From contig NZ_JALIRM010000003.1 in the NCBI RefSeq assembly GCF_022900255.1, positions 85,894-149,893 on the forward strand: a stretch of DNA of 64,000 nucleotides, given 5' to 3'. Position numbers and translations under genes: made by a program. The notes under the pieces were generated by a model, which was given only the letters and a program-made list of their open reading frames with translations, ran no database searches and was not told the origin of the DNA. Source of the DNA: Lederbergia wuyishanensis (lineage in GTDB: Bacteria; Bacillota; Bacilli; Bacillales; Bacillaceae_C). Shown in pieces: positions 36,039 through 47,324 of this stretch (positions within the stretch are counted from its first letter, which is position 1; every line of letters begins with the position of its first letter).

Positions 36039-37022
36039 ATGGAATTGCCAATCATTCGTTCAGTTCAAACTCTTACAAAAAAAGTGGATAATGACAAAAA
36101 GGCATTGTTAATGAGACGAACAAAGTCGATTGTTGGAAATACCTTTTATTACGTATTGTTATTTAGCTTGTCATTTGTATTCGTCTATCCGCTTCTTTAT
36201 ATGATTTCCCAGTCCTTCATGCGCCCCGCGGATGTGGCGGATGCGACTGTACAATGGCTTCCGAAAGTATTAACGTTCCAAAATTATGTGGAAGCATTTA
36301 AGTCAATTAATTATTGGAATGGACTATTGAATAGTATGTGGATTTCCTTCGGAAGCGCCATTTTACAAATAATAAGCTGTTCCTTTATCGGGTATGGTTT
36401 TGCCCGCTATAAATTTCCTTTAAAAGGGTTGTGGCTTGCGCTGCTTGTGTTTACGTTTTTAGTGCCACCACAAACAATTGTCGTTCCTCTCTATATCTTT
36501 TTCAGTGATTTAGGGTGGATCAATACGTTGTTTCCGTTTATCTTTCCTGCACTCTTTGGTTTTGGATTAAAAGGAGCGTTATTCGTCCTTATATTCATCC
36601 AATTTTATCTTAATTTGCCAAAAGTATTGGAAGAAGCAGCAAAAATTGATGGAGCAGGTCCGTTTCGAACATATTGGACCATTATGTTTCCGCTTGCCAA
36701 ACCAGCAATGGTCGTAGTGTTCCTATTCTCAGTCGTTTGGAACTGGAATGACGTGTTCCAGCCGAATATGTATTTACTCGTACCTGATTACTTCAACTTG
36801 GCTCAAAATTTGTCAACGTTTAACGGAAATGCGAATGCACAAGGGGTTAACCAAATGCAACAAATGGTCTCTGCCTCAGATGCATTTGGTTTAACACCGA
36901 CCTTATTAAACCAAATCATGGCAGCCGTTATGCTCACAATCCTGCCAATCGTCATCCTTTACCTATTCGTACAAAGAGCATTTGTTGAAGGAATTGAACG
37001 CTCAGGAATTTCAGGGGAGTAA
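36039..37022 (+). CDS. Sugar ABC transporter permease (MalG type), second pair
   Basis: Permease of 327 aa with a 35-residue N-terminal extension, six membrane segments and EAA loop KVLEEAAKIDGAGPFRTYWTIMFPLAKP. GAGGGGG lies upstream of the ATG. A Gln/Asn-rich external loop (about 255-285) is longer than usual. It is the last gene of the cluster; no terminator is evident, and the interspersed repeat copy 2 follows at once. Confidence 0.9.
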   Translation: MELPIIRSVQTLTKKVDNDKKALLMRRTKSIVGNTFYYVLLFSLSFVFVYPLLYMISQSFMRPADVADATVQWLPKVLTFQNYVEAFKSINYWNGLLNSMWISFGSAILQIISCSFIGYGFARYKFPLKGLWLALLVFTFLVPPQTIVVPLYIFFSDLGWINTLFPFIFPALFGFGLKGALFVLIFIQFYLNLPKVLEEAAKIDGAGPFRTYWTIMFPLAKPAMVVVFLFSVVWNWNDVFQPNMYLLVPDYFNLAQNLSTFNGNANAQGVNQMQQMVSASDAFGLTPTLLNQIMAAVMLTILPIVILYLFVQRAFVEGIERSGISGE

Positions 37023-37024
37023 AA

Positions 37025-37172
37025 AGAAAAGCGGAAGCGCCTTGCCCATCGACGTATAAACTTCAGATCCTTCGACTGAGATAAAGGAAACACGACGAGG
37101 AACGAGTCGATGTTGACTTATCGTAGGGAGGAGGATAGGAAGTTTACTAGTCGATAGGCGCTGCAGCTGGAC
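37025..37172 (+). repeat. Interspersed repeat, copy 2 (plus orientation)
   Basis: Begins AGAAAAGCGGAAGCGCC and ends TAGGCGCTGCAGCTGGAC, so its ends are partly complementary (GGAAGCGCC with the GGCGCT end), as in structured intergenic repeats of Bacillaceae. It is the reverse complement relative of 25671-25830. Confidence 0.75.
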
Positions 37173-37215
37173 AAAGAAAAGCGGAAGGTGCTTGATCAGG
37201 GGCGACAAGCAAATG
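37173..37215 (+). repeat. Partial further copy of the interspersed repeat
   Basis: AAAGAAAAGCGGAAGGTGCT restates the left end of copy 2 directly after it, then diverges. Probably a truncated tandem copy. Confidence 0.55.
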
Positions 37216-37258
37216 TTCTGAGACGCAAAAAGTCTGCTCTTTGACTACACAATAAGAA

Positions 37259-37284
37259 AGAGGAATGACGACTGTCATTCCTCT
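37259..37284 (-). terminator. Terminator of the yesL-like gene
   Basis: AGAGGAATGAC / GTCATTCCTCT forms a perfect 11-bp stem that includes the stop codon; on the minus strand it is followed by TTCTTATT. Confidence 0.85.
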
Positions 37285-37880
37285 ATTCTTAACTTTTCTA
37301 TTTTTGTAAATGCACGATTGCAGAGTGAAAAATTGATATTCGCCCAGAGACTAAAAATGATTAAGCATGTGACAGGAAGATACAGCAAAATGAGTAAGAA
37401 TAGGACTCCTAGAATAATAATTAGTAACGTTGTAGGAAAATAGACAAGTGATACGATAAATGAATTTTTTAATACATCTCTTAACCTTATTTGATAATGA
37501 GTCATAACCGGAAATAAAAAGGCACTCATAAATATAAAAATCAATCCAATAAAAAATAGCGGGACTAAAAGAAATGTCCGCCATTGCGAGTCTGCCTGGA
37601 TGACATAAAAATAATCAATATAAAGAAGGAACGCAAAAGGAATCCATAATAATCCGATTGATAGACTTTGTTTAAAGTTTAGCTTAAATGAGCGTATGAA
37701 TGGTTTTATCACCGTTGTTTCGTCTCTTAGTTTCCATTGTCTGATAACGCTGAACATGGCAGCGGTTGCAGGAAAGATTGTAATGACGGGTAGACAAGCT
37801 AAGATCCACAGTACATTTAAAATAAAAAGGTTCGAAATTTTATCTAACACGATGTAAATCCGGCTGTTTAGTATATTCAT
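37275..37880 (-). CDS. YesL/DUF624-family membrane protein
   Basis: Membrane protein of 201 aa with the DUF624 pattern: an amphipathic start, LNVLWILACLPVITIFPATAAMF near residue 25, a cytoplasmic basic loop and four more helices. YesL proteins are commonly encoded beside sugar ABC transporters and pectin or arabinan clusters; their biochemical role is unresolved. The ATG at 37880 is chosen, with AGGTG six bases upstream, over the GTG at 37889 that overlaps the site. It runs against its neighbours and has its own terminator. Confidence 0.85.
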   Translation of the reverse strand: MNILNSRIYIVLDKISNLFILNVLWILACLPVITIFPATAAMFSVIRQWKLRDETTVIKPFIRSFKLNFKQSLSIGLLWIPFAFLLYIDYFYVIQADSQWRTFLLVPLFFIGLIFIFMSAFLFPVMTHYQIRLRDVLKNSFIVSLVYFPTTLLIIILGVLFLLILLYLPVTCLIIFSLWANINFSLCNRAFTKIEKLRIEE

Positions 37881-38043
37881 ATTTTTCACCTATATTTTGA
37901 AGTTTCTGTGATTAAAATATCATACAATCTAGTAAAAAGAAAGAGTAGATAGTCGTACGAGTTATTAAAAGTGTAGTTAATTAAGTTTTTTAATGGTTTT
38001 CCATTGAAAAAAAGAAATAAGATGATAGAATCTAATTAAGGTT

Positions 38044-38086
38044 ATGCGTACAAGTTTGGTATTTTTGTAGATTGTACGTATATACT
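38044..38086 (+). promoter_or_regulatory. araBDA promoter region with two AraR-like boxes
   Basis: ATGCGTACAAGTTTG at 38044-38058 and GATTGTACGTATATAC at 38070-38085 both resemble AraR boxes; their centres are about 26 bases apart. TATACT (38081-38086) is a plausible -10 overlapped by the second box; the -35 is poor. The leader to the start at 38146 is about 55 bases. Confidence 0.6.
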
Positions 38087-38145
38087 ATTTATTTTTGAAT
38101 ACGTTTAAGTGATAAATAATTTTATATTGAATAGGGTGATAAAAA

Positions 38146-39816
38146 TTGGCGAAATATTCAATCGGGGTTGATTTCGGAACACTATCTGGTCGAGCGGTTC
38201 TTGTTGAAGTTGGCTCTGGAAGAGAAATAGCTACGGCTGTAAAGGAATACACACATGCTGTGATGGACGAATTTTTACCTGATGGAACAACCAAGCTTGA
38301 GGATGATTGGGCTCTACAGCATCCGAATGATTATTTAGAAGTGTTAGAAATTACGATTCCACAAGTTTTAAAAGAGTCTGGTATTTCTGCAGATGATGTT
38401 ATTGGAATTGGTATTGATTTTACTGCTTGTACGGTTCTGCCTATTAAATCGGATGGTACTCCACTTTGTATGATGGAAGAATTTAAGGGACACCCTCATA
38501 GCTATGTGAAGTTATGGAAACACCATGCTGCACAGGATGAAGCAAATCGCTTGAATCAGATTGCTGAGGAACGAGGAGAAGAATTTTTAAAGCGATACGG
38601 CGGCAAGATTTCTTCGGAATGGATGATACCTAAAGTATGGCAAATTTTAAACGAGGCGCCAGAAATTTATGAAGCGGCTGACCAAATTGTTGAAGCGACC
38701 GACTGGGTCATTTCACAGATGACAGGAGAAATTAGAAGAAATAGTTGTACGGCTGGGTATAAGGCCATTTGGCACAAGCAAGAAGGCTATCCTTCGAAGG
38801 AATTTTTTAAAGCGCTTAATCCGCGATTAGAAAATGTAGTGGAAGACAAGCTTTCAAATGACATTTACTCCATTGGTTCAAAGGCTGGGGAAGTTACTGA
38901 AAAAGCTTCTAGCTTAATAGGTTTGAATCCAGGAACAGCTGTTGCTGTGGCAAATGTTGATGCTCATGTTTCGATCCCAGCGGTTGGAATTACGGAACCA
39001 GGAAAATTACTGATGATTATGGGAACGTCTACATGTCACGTGCTGCTTGGTGAAGAAGAAAAAATTGTACCGGGAATGTGCGGAGTAGTTGAGGATGGAG
39101 TTATTCCAGGATTTATGGGTTATGAAGCAGGTCAATCATGTGTTGGTGATCATTTCGAATGGTTTATAGAGAATTGTGTTCCAACAAGCTATTACGATGA
39201 AGCAAAAGAAAAAGGAGTTAACATTCACGCATTACTTACGGAGAAAGCTGGAAATCTCAAAGTAGGTGAGAGTGGTCTTTTAGCTTTGGACTGGTGGAAT
39301 GGAAATAGATCGACTCTTGTAGATGCTGATTTAACTGGAGTTTTACTAGGAGCGACACTCTTAACAAAGCCTGAAGAAATGTACCGAGCGCTCATTGAAG
39401 CAACCGCTTACGGGACTCGTGTTATAGTCGAGGCATTTAGAAACAACGGTGTTCCGGTAGACGAAGTTTACGCGTGCGGAGGCATTGCCGAAAAAAATAC
39501 ACTTATGATGCAAATTTATTCTGATGTCTTAAATACAGAAATTAAAATATCAGCTTCATCGCAAACACCTGCATTAGGATCCGCAATGTTCGGTGCAGTT
39601 GCTGCAGGTAAGGAACGTGGCGGCTACGACAGTATTGAAGACGCTGCGAAGGAAATGGGACGAATCAAAGATGAAACATATAAACCAATCGCAGAGAATG
39701 TAAATGTGTATGACATGATTTATGCGGAATACGAAAGACTCTACGATTATTTCGGTCGCGGGGAAAATAACGTCATGAAAAGATTGAAGGATATCAAACA
39801 AAACGCCTCTAATTGA
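38146..39816 (+). CDS. araB: Ribulokinase
   Basis: FGGY-family kinase phosphorylating L-ribulose to L-ribulose 5-phosphate. The N-terminal phosphate loop [12 protein letters not shown], the middle [10 protein letters not shown] and [12 protein letters not shown] segments and the C-terminal ATPase region ([11 protein letters not shown]) are all present in a 556-residue protein of normal length. The TTG start at 38146 has AGGGTGAT upstream. It heads an araB-araD-araA series preceded by AraR-like boxes. Confidence 0.95.
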   Translation: MAKYSIGVDFGTLSGRAVLVEVGSGREIATAVKEYTHAVMDEFLPDGTTKLEDDWALQHPNDYLEVLEITIPQVLKESGISADDVIGIGIDFTACTVLPIKSDGTPLCMMEEFKGHPHSYVKLWKHHAAQDEANRLNQIAEERGEEFLKRYGGKISSEWMIPKVWQILNEAPEIYEAADQIVEATDWVISQMTGEIRRNSCTAGYKAIWHKQEGYPSKEFFKALNPRLENVVEDKLSNDIYSIGSKAGEVTEKASSLIGLNPGTAVAVANVDAHVSIPAVGITEPGKLLMIMGTSTCHVLLGEEEKIVPGMCGVVEDGVIPGFMGYEAGQSCVGDHFEWFIENCVPTSYYDEAKEKGVNIHALLTEKAGNLKVGESGLLALDWWNGNRSTLVDADLTGVLLGATLLTKPEEMYRALIEATAYGTRVIVEAFRNNGVPVDEVYACGGIAEKNTLMMQIYSDVLNTEIKISASSQTPALGSAMFGAVAAGKERGGYDSIEDAAKEMGRIKDETYKPIAENVNVYDMIYAEYERLYDYFGRGENNVMKRLKDIKQNASN

Positions 39817-39832
39817 ACAGGGGGAAATAATC

Positions 39833-40528
39833 ATGCTTGAAACATTAAAGCAAGAAGTATTAGAAGCAAATTTACAACTTCCAGCACATGGATTAGTCAC
39901 ATTTACATGGGGAAATGTAAGCGGAATTGATCGAGAAAGTGGACTTGTTGTCATCAAACCGAGCGGAGTAGCCTATTCGGAAATGAAGCTAGACGATCTC
40001 GTTGTTGTTGATTTGGATGGGAAGATTGTGGCAGGGACTCTCCGACCATCATCCGACACACCGACACATCTTGCATTATACAAGGCTTTCCCTGAAATAG
40101 GTGGTGTTGTTCACACTCATTCACCTTGGGCAACGAGCTGGGCACAAGCAGGCCGTCCGATTCCAGCGTTTGGCACAACCCATGCAGATTATTATTATGG
40201 TGAAATTCCAGTAACACGTGGATTAACTCAAAAGGAAATTGAAGAAGCCTATGAACTAGAAACAGGCAATGTCATTATTGAGACTTTCCGCAATTTAGAC
40301 ATTGATCCAACAGCAATGCCAGGGGTCCTTGTTTCAGGACATGCTCCTTTTAACTGGGGGAAAAATGCGGATGAAGCAGTGCATAACGCAGTCGTATTAG
40401 AAGAAGTTGCAAAAATGGCATTCCACACAATTCAATTAAACTCTAAGGTAGGTGCGATGGACCAATTCTTACTTGATAAACATTACTTGCGCAAACACGG
40501 TCCAGGTGCATATTACGGGCAGAAGTAA
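39833..40528 (+). CDS. araD: L-ribulose-5-phosphate 4-epimerase
   Basis: Class II aldolase-fold, zinc-dependent epimerase making D-xylulose 5-phosphate. Motifs are the phosphate loop TWGNVSG, the zinc ligands in [13 protein letters not shown] and in SGHAPFNWG, and the terminal [14 protein letters not shown]. 231 aa is normal. It starts 16 bases after araB behind AGGGGGAAA. Confidence 0.95.
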   Translation: MLETLKQEVLEANLQLPAHGLVTFTWGNVSGIDRESGLVVIKPSGVAYSEMKLDDLVVVDLDGKIVAGTLRPSSDTPTHLALYKAFPEIGGVVHTHSPWATSWAQAGRPIPAFGTTHADYYYGEIPVTRGLTQKEIEEAYELETGNVIIETFRNLDIDPTAMPGVLVSGHAPFNWGKNADEAVHNAVVLEEVAKMAFHTIQLNSKVGAMDQFLLDKHYLRKHGPGAYYGQK

Positions 40529-40558
40529 GCAGATGCACGAGTGCAATAAGCAACGAGA

Positions 40559-40709
40559 ATTATAGGATTTACAAAACGTCTAATAGAGTTGTGAAATCAT
40601 CTAATAGAATTGCAAAACGTCTAATAGAGTCATGAAAGCATCTAATAGGATTAACAATACATCTAATAGACCAATAAAATCAGCTAATAGATTATCAAAC
40701 ATCTATCAG
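40559..40709 (+). repeat. 21-bp-period CTAATAG repeat array between araD and araA
   Basis: CTAATAG occurs at 40580, 40601, 40621, 40642, 40663 and 40684, with weaker forms at 40559 (ATTATAG) and 40703 (CTATCAG), i.e. spacing 19-21 bases. Between the cores, AAAA and CAT/CGT recur. The best unit, CTAATAGAATTGCAAAACGT, matches the reverse complement of the array at 63860-64000. The rest of the 295-base gap has only the araA ribosome site. Confidence 0.8.
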
Positions 40710-40823
40710 ATCAGAAATTGTTAAGGTTTTAAAGTTAATTGGTGAGATCTAAAAAAGATTTGGTGATATTTTTAAATGAATTTTTGAAACAAGCACTCAC
40801 ACATACTAGAAAGGGTGAAGTAT

Positions 40824-42308
40824 ATGTTAAAAACTAGAGACTATGAGTTTTGGTTTGTTACTGGGAGTCAGTTGCTTTACGGTGAGGATGTTCTTGTACA
40901 AGTTGAGGAGCACTCAAAAACAATGGCTGCTGGTATTGATAGTGATGACTCAGTTCCTTACAAAGTAGTTTTTAAATCAGTAGTAAAGGAGTCTGATGCG
41001 ATTCGTAGATTGTTTTTAGAGGCAAATGCAGATGAAAAATGCGCAGGTATTATTACGTGGATGCACACTTTTTCACCAGCAAAAATGTGGATCGCTGGGT
41101 TAAAAGCATTGAAAAAACCACTTCTCCACTTACATACGCAATACAATCGTGATATTCCTTGGGATAGTATTGATATGGATTTTATGAACTTAAATCAGTC
41201 TGCGCACGGTGACCGTGAATATGGTTTTATCGGTGCAAGAATGAATGTAACTCGAAAAGTGGTTGTTGGGCACTGGGAAAGCGAAGATGTGCGTAAGCGT
41301 ATTGGCGGATGGATGGGGACTGCGGTTGCTTTTAATGAAAGTCAGAACTTGAAGGTCGCTCGTTTTGGAGACAATATGCGCCAAGTGGCTGTTACTGAAG
41401 GTGACAAGGTAGAAGCTCAGATTCAACTAGGTTGGACTGTGAATGGTTATGGGATTGGTGATTTAGTAGAGAGAATCAACTCAGTAACTGAACAACAAGT
41501 AGATGAACTTATGACGATGTATGAAGATCAGTACAATATTGACGAAGAAGGCAAGCAAGAAGGTTCAATTCGAGATGCTATTCGTTACCAAGCTAAAATT
41601 GAAATTGCGTTGAAATCATTTTTAGAGGATGGCGGATATACAGCATTTACTACGACATTTGAAGATTTGCATGGAATGAAGCAACTTCCTGGTCTTGCCG
41701 TTCAGCGTTTAATGGAACAAGGCTATGGATTTGCTGGTGAAGGAGACTGGAAAACAGCAGCTCTCGTACGCTTAATGAAAATCGTTGCAAACGGAAAAGG
41801 CACTTCCTTTATGGAGGATTACACATACCATTTTGAGCCAGGTAATGAAATGGTTCTTGGATCCCATATGCTAGAAGTTTGCCCAACGATTGCCGAGACA
41901 AAACCAACAATAGAAGTGCATCCACTCGGAATTGGTGATAGAGAAGATCCGGCTCGATTTGTGTTCAATGGAGCGAGTGGGCATGCAGTGAATGCGTCAA
42001 TCATTGACTTAGGACATCGTTTCCGATTAGTGATTAACGAAGTAGATGCTGTAAAAGTAGAAAAAGAAATGCCTAAGTTACCAGTTGCTCGTGTTCTTTG
42101 GAAGCCGCAACCATCTCTTAGCCAAGGGGCTGAAAATTGGATTATGGCTGGTGGGGCCCATCACTCGGGCTTCTCGTACATCGTTACACCTGAGCAATTA
42201 AAGGATCTGGCTGAGCTACTTGGAATCGAATCTGTTTTAATTAACAACGAAACAAATACACATGCATTCCAAAATGAGCTTCGATGGAATGACCTTTTGT
42301 ATAAATAA
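40824..42308 (+). CDS. araA: L-arabinose isomerase
   Basis: Manganese-dependent isomerase converting L-arabinose to L-ribulose, 494 aa. Strong similarity to B. subtilis AraA over the whole length, e.g. YEFWFVTGSQ at the start, ITWMHTFSPAKMW and LHTQYNRDIPW. Metal and catalytic residues are in FAGEGDWKTAA (Glu), FMEDYTYHF (Glu), LGSHMLEVCP (His) and GGAHHSGFS (His). The ATG at 40824 is preferred to the GTG at 40815, which overlaps the GAAAGGGTG ribosome site. Confidence 0.95.
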   Translation: MLKTRDYEFWFVTGSQLLYGEDVLVQVEEHSKTMAAGIDSDDSVPYKVVFKSVVKESDAIRRLFLEANADEKCAGIITWMHTFSPAKMWIAGLKALKKPLLHLHTQYNRDIPWDSIDMDFMNLNQSAHGDREYGFIGARMNVTRKVVVGHWESEDVRKRIGGWMGTAVAFNESQNLKVARFGDNMRQVAVTEGDKVEAQIQLGWTVNGYGIGDLVERINSVTEQQVDELMTMYEDQYNIDEEGKQEGSIRDAIRYQAKIEIALKSFLEDGGYTAFTTTFEDLHGMKQLPGLAVQRLMEQGYGFAGEGDWKTAALVRLMKIVANGKGTSFMEDYTYHFEPGNEMVLGSHMLEVCPTIAETKPTIEVHPLGIGDREDPARFVFNGASGHAVNASIIDLGHRFRLVINEVDAVKVEKEMPKLPVARVLWKPQPSLSQGAENWIMAGGAHHSGFSYIVTPEQLKDLAELLGIESVLINNETNTHAFQNELRWNDLLYK

Positions 42309-42402
42309 TGTCCATGAAGAAGTAAAAAGTAACCAGAATAATATGTTCCATTCCCCAGATTAAAGTTATCTATCAAATATATTGGAGGTGAGGGTATTAA
42401 GT

Positions 42403-43968
42403 ATGGAAAAACAAGCTTATCAGAGTGTCAAGGTAAATATCGAAAATCCAATTATCTGGGCGGATGTACCCGACATCGATGTCATTAGAGTTGGCGATGC
42501 TTATTACATGTCGAGTACGACGATGCATATGAATCCGGGAGTTCCCGTTATGAAATCTAGTGATCTTATTCAATGGGAAATCGTTAATTACGTATATGAT
42601 ATTTTGGAAGAAAATGATGAACAACTCCTGAACAATGGCAAAAATGAGTATGGATTAGGATCTTGGGCAAGTAGTCTTCGATTTCATAACGATACTTTCT
42701 ATTTGGCAGTAGCTTCCTTTAGTGCCGACAAAACGTTTATTTTTCAAACAGATAATATTGAGAATGGTAAATGGAAAAAATCATCTCTTAATGGTGTATA
42801 TCATGACATGTCCCTGCTTTTTGACGAGGGACATGTATACATGATTTATGGTGGCGGCGATATTAAGGTGATTGAACTTACTTCCGATGCCACTGCGATA
42901 AAAGATGGCGGGCTCAATAAAGTCATTATCCCGAATGCTAGCTTGATTGCAGGGCCGAATGTTGGGTTGCCTGCTGAAGGAGCCCATATTCAAAAGATTA
43001 ATGGAATGTATTATGTCTTTCTCATTACTTGGCCAAAGGGAGAAGGGCGCACGCAATTAATGTTTAGATCAGACAGCATTGACGGTGTATATGAAGGCAG
43101 AATCGCTTTAGATGACGCAGGTATTGCACAAGGTGGGATAGTGGATACGTTCGATGGAGATTGGTATGCGATGTTATTTCAGGATTGTGGGGCAGTAGGG
43201 CGAACACCTTTCATCGTTCCTGTTGAATGGGAAGATGGCTGGCCAATACATAAAAATATTCATGACGTAAAACATGGTTCCTCAAATAGAGTCATACCAG
43301 CCATTGTATCGTCAGATGAGTTTGATCAAGCATTAGAGAAGCAAAATCCTACGTATCTAGCAAATATTGAAGTTTTACAAGATAAAGGATTAAAACTCCC
43401 ACTTGTATGGCAGTGGAACCATAACCCAGATCCTGCATTGTGGTCATTGTCGGAACGACCAGGTTATTTAAGACTTAAAAATGGAAGATTAAGCGACAGC
43501 CTCCTTGATACTAGAAACGTATTAACCCAAAGAACATTTGGACCAGAATGTTCAGGTCAAGTTGCTTTAGAGATTAACCATATGAAAGACGGGGACTTGG
43601 CGGGACTTGCGGCATTACAAGAAAACTATGGATTTGTTGGTGTCAAAGCAACTAGTAATGAAAAGTGTATCGTGATGGTTTTGGGCAATTCCAAACAAGA
43701 ACAAGAAATAGAAATAATTCCTATCACAAGTAATCGAGTCTATTTTAAAGTAGATTTTGATTTTAAAAATATGATAGATCAAGCTTATTTCTATTACAGT
43801 CTGAATGAAGTGGAATGGCATTCGATTGGAAAGCCTCTACAGATGAAATATACGATCCCGCATTTTATGGGATATCGATTTGCATTATTTAATTATGCAA
43901 CGAAAACGAGTAATGGATTCGTTGATTTTGATTATTTCCGTGTGAATGAAACAATCATTGAGAAATGA
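42403..43968 (+). CDS. GH43 glycosidase with C-terminal beta-sandwich (intracellular)
   Basis: Beta-xylosidase/alpha-L-arabinofuranosidase-type enzyme, 521 aa, no signal peptide. The propeller begins ADVPDIDVIRVGDAYYMSSTT (catalytic-base Asp), has GVYHDMSLLFDEG (second Asp) and PAEGAHIQKINGMYYVF (catalytic Glu). Residues about 315-520 form the concanavalin-like C-terminal domain seen in GH43 xylosidases. The ATG at 42403 is used since GGAGGTGAGGG lies upstream; the frame opens at TTG 42382 within that site. It lies 94 bases after araA, apparently in the same operon. Confidence 0.9.
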   Translation: MEKQAYQSVKVNIENPIIWADVPDIDVIRVGDAYYMSSTTMHMNPGVPVMKSSDLIQWEIVNYVYDILEENDEQLLNNGKNEYGLGSWASSLRFHNDTFYLAVASFSADKTFIFQTDNIENGKWKKSSLNGVYHDMSLLFDEGHVYMIYGGGDIKVIELTSDATAIKDGGLNKVIIPNASLIAGPNVGLPAEGAHIQKINGMYYVFLITWPKGEGRTQLMFRSDSIDGVYEGRIALDDAGIAQGGIVDTFDGDWYAMLFQDCGAVGRTPFIVPVEWEDGWPIHKNIHDVKHGSSNRVIPAIVSSDEFDQALEKQNPTYLANIEVLQDKGLKLPLVWQWNHNPDPALWSLSERPGYLRLKNGRLSDSLLDTRNVLTQRTFGPECSGQVALEINHMKDGDLAGLAALQENYGFVGVKATSNEKCIVMVLGNSKQEQEIEIIPITSNRVYFKVDFDFKNMIDQAYFYYSLNEVEWHSIGKPLQMKYTIPHFMGYRFALFNYATKTSNGFVDFDYFRVNETIIEK

Positions 43969-44007
43969 AATACTTTAAAACAAAATGTTTTCGAAAAGGA
44001 GAAATCA

Positions 44008-45495
44008 ATGGGAAACAACGTCATTATTAACGCAGATGTAGAAAAAGCGAAAATTAATAAAAATATTTACGGTCATTTTGCTGAGCATTTGGGCAGAGGG
44101 ATATACGAAGGTATTTGGGTGGGAGAGGATTCTCCGATTCCGAATACGAATGGAATACGAGAAGACGTGCTTGAAGCTTTGAAAAATTTAAACATCCCCG
44201 TTTTACGTTGGCCGGGCGGCTGCTTTGCAGATGAATATCATTGGAAAGATGGGATTGGTCCGCGTGAAAATCGAAAACGCATGATCAACACGCACTGGGG
44301 TGGAGTTGTAGAAAATAATCACTTCGGAACACATGAGTTTATGATGCTTTGTGAAATGCTTGAAACGGAACCGTATATTTGCGGAAATGTTGGAAGCGGT
44401 ACCGTACAAGAAATGTCTGAATGGGTTGAATATATGACATTTGATGGGGAATCCCCAATGGCTAATTTGCGTAAAGAAAATGGCCGCGATGAGCCTTGGA
44501 AATTGAAATATTTTGGTGTTGGAAATGAAAACTGGGGTTGCGGAGGTAATATGCGCCCAGAATATTATGCAGATCTATACCGCCGTTATCAGACGTATGT
44601 ACGTAATTACGGAGATAACCGAATTTATAAGATTGCGGGCGGGGCAAATGTTGCAGACTATAATTGGACAGAAGTGTTAATGAAGAATGCACATTGGATG
44701 ATGGATGGACTAAGCCTTCATTATTACACTATCCCGGGTGAATTTTGGACGGGTAAAGGGTCAGCAACGGATTTCCCTGAAAGTGAATGGTTTACGACAT
44801 TGAAGAAAGCACTTCATATGGATACGCTCATCAGGAATCATAGCACAATAATGGACAAATATGATCCGGCGAAAAGAGTCGGCTTGATTATCGACGAATG
44901 GGGCACATGGTATGATCCTGAACCAGGTACAAACCCAGGTTTCCTTTATCAGCAAAATACGATTCGTGATGCTCTTGTAGCAGGAATCCATTTTAATATT
45001 TTCCACGCTCATGCGGATCGTGTCCAAATGGCAAATATCGCCCAAACGATTAACGTATTACAGGCAATGATCTTAACTGAAGGCGAGAAGATGCTTCTAA
45101 CGCCGACATATCATGTATTTGAAATGTTTAAGGTTCATCATGACGCTTCATTATTAGCTGTTGATTCGTCCTTTGGTAATTATGAACTTGACGGAGAGGC
45201 TTTACCACAAGTTACGGTTTCTGCTTCAAAAGATGCCGATGGAAAAATTCATATAAGTTTATGTAATCTAGACCATCAAAACCAATCAGATGTTGATATC
45301 GATCTACGTGGATTCGATTTGTCTTCAGCAACTATAAAGGGACGAATTTTAACGACGGATCAAATGAATGCCCATAACACATTCGAGCAGCCTGAAAATG
45401 TAAAACCAGTTGAATTTACGAATGCTAAAAAAGAAGGACAATCCTTATCTGTCACATTGCCTCCAATGTCTGTCGTTGTATTGGCAGTAGAATAA
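44008..45495 (+). CDS. abfB: GH51 alpha-L-arabinofuranosidase (AbfB/Xsa type)
   Basis: Intracellular retaining arabinofuranosidase of 495 aa. It resembles B. subtilis AbfB throughout (e.g. [20 protein letters not shown] and [15 protein letters not shown]). The acid/base Glu is in GVGNENWG, the nucleophile Glu in LIIDEWGTW. It has the TIM barrel followed by a beta-sandwich tail (about 385-495). AAAGGAG precedes the ATG. It releases L-arabinose from imported oligosaccharides, complementing the AbfA-type paralogue downstream. Confidence 0.95.
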   Translation: MGNNVIINADVEKAKINKNIYGHFAEHLGRGIYEGIWVGEDSPIPNTNGIREDVLEALKNLNIPVLRWPGGCFADEYHWKDGIGPRENRKRMINTHWGGVVENNHFGTHEFMMLCEMLETEPYICGNVGSGTVQEMSEWVEYMTFDGESPMANLRKENGRDEPWKLKYFGVGNENWGCGGNMRPEYYADLYRRYQTYVRNYGDNRIYKIAGGANVADYNWTEVLMKNAHWMMDGLSLHYYTIPGEFWTGKGSATDFPESEWFTTLKKALHMDTLIRNHSTIMDKYDPAKRVGLIIDEWGTWYDPEPGTNPGFLYQQNTIRDALVAGIHFNIFHAHADRVQMANIAQTINVLQAMILTEGEKMLLTPTYHVFEMFKVHHDASLLAVDSSFGNYELDGEALPQVTVSASKDADGKIHISLCNLDHQNQSDVDIDLRGFDLSSATIKGRILTTDQMNAHNTFEQPENVKPVEFTNAKKEGQSLSVTLPPMSVVVLAVE

Positions 45496-45506
45496 GAGAG
45501 CGTTAG

Positions 45507-45767
45507 ATGAGTATTTGTAAAGGCTGTACCCATAGTGTCATTGTCTCAAAGGAAGTATTGCAAGAACTAATACAGGATGCTGAAAAAGATGGAAGAAAAA
45601 TTGTTTCAGAAGACGTATTTGAAAAACGACTCAACATGTGTAAAAGCTGTCCTTCCCTACAATATGAAACAACTTGTATGCATAGCGGAAGTCTTATTCA
45701 CTACAGAGCAAGGCTGAAAGAAAGCACTTGTCCATATCCACAAGGTTCAAAATGGCTCGGGGCGTGA
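45507..45767 (+). CDS. Small cysteine-rich protein, possible zinc-binding (DUF6171-like)
   Basis: An 86-residue protein with five of its six Cys in two short pairs plus later singles: CKGC near the start, CKSC at about 49-52, then single Cys at about 61 and 74. The pattern suggests a zinc ribbon. It lies between two GH51 genes with gaps of 11 and 45 bases in the same direction. The ribosome site is weak (GAGAGC). I do not recognise a function; the DUF6171 link is tentative. Confidence 0.6.
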   Translation: MSICKGCTHSVIVSKEVLQELIQDAEKDGRKIVSEDVFEKRLNMCKSCPSLQYETTCMHSGSLIHYRARLKESTCPYPQGSKWLGA

Positions 45768-47318
<1,551 letters not shown>

Positions 47319-47324
47319 TCTTGC

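Noticed and set aside
37951..37965. AraR box in the gap upstream of araB (GTCGTACGAG)
   Set aside because: It is palindromic only at the core and lacks the flanking ATTTG/CAAAT bases, unlike the boxes at 38044 and 38070.
40559..40709. CRISPR array
   Set aside because: The 21-bp units are contiguous and degenerate, with no unique spacers and no cas genes nearby; the same applies to 63860-64000 and 9034-9284.
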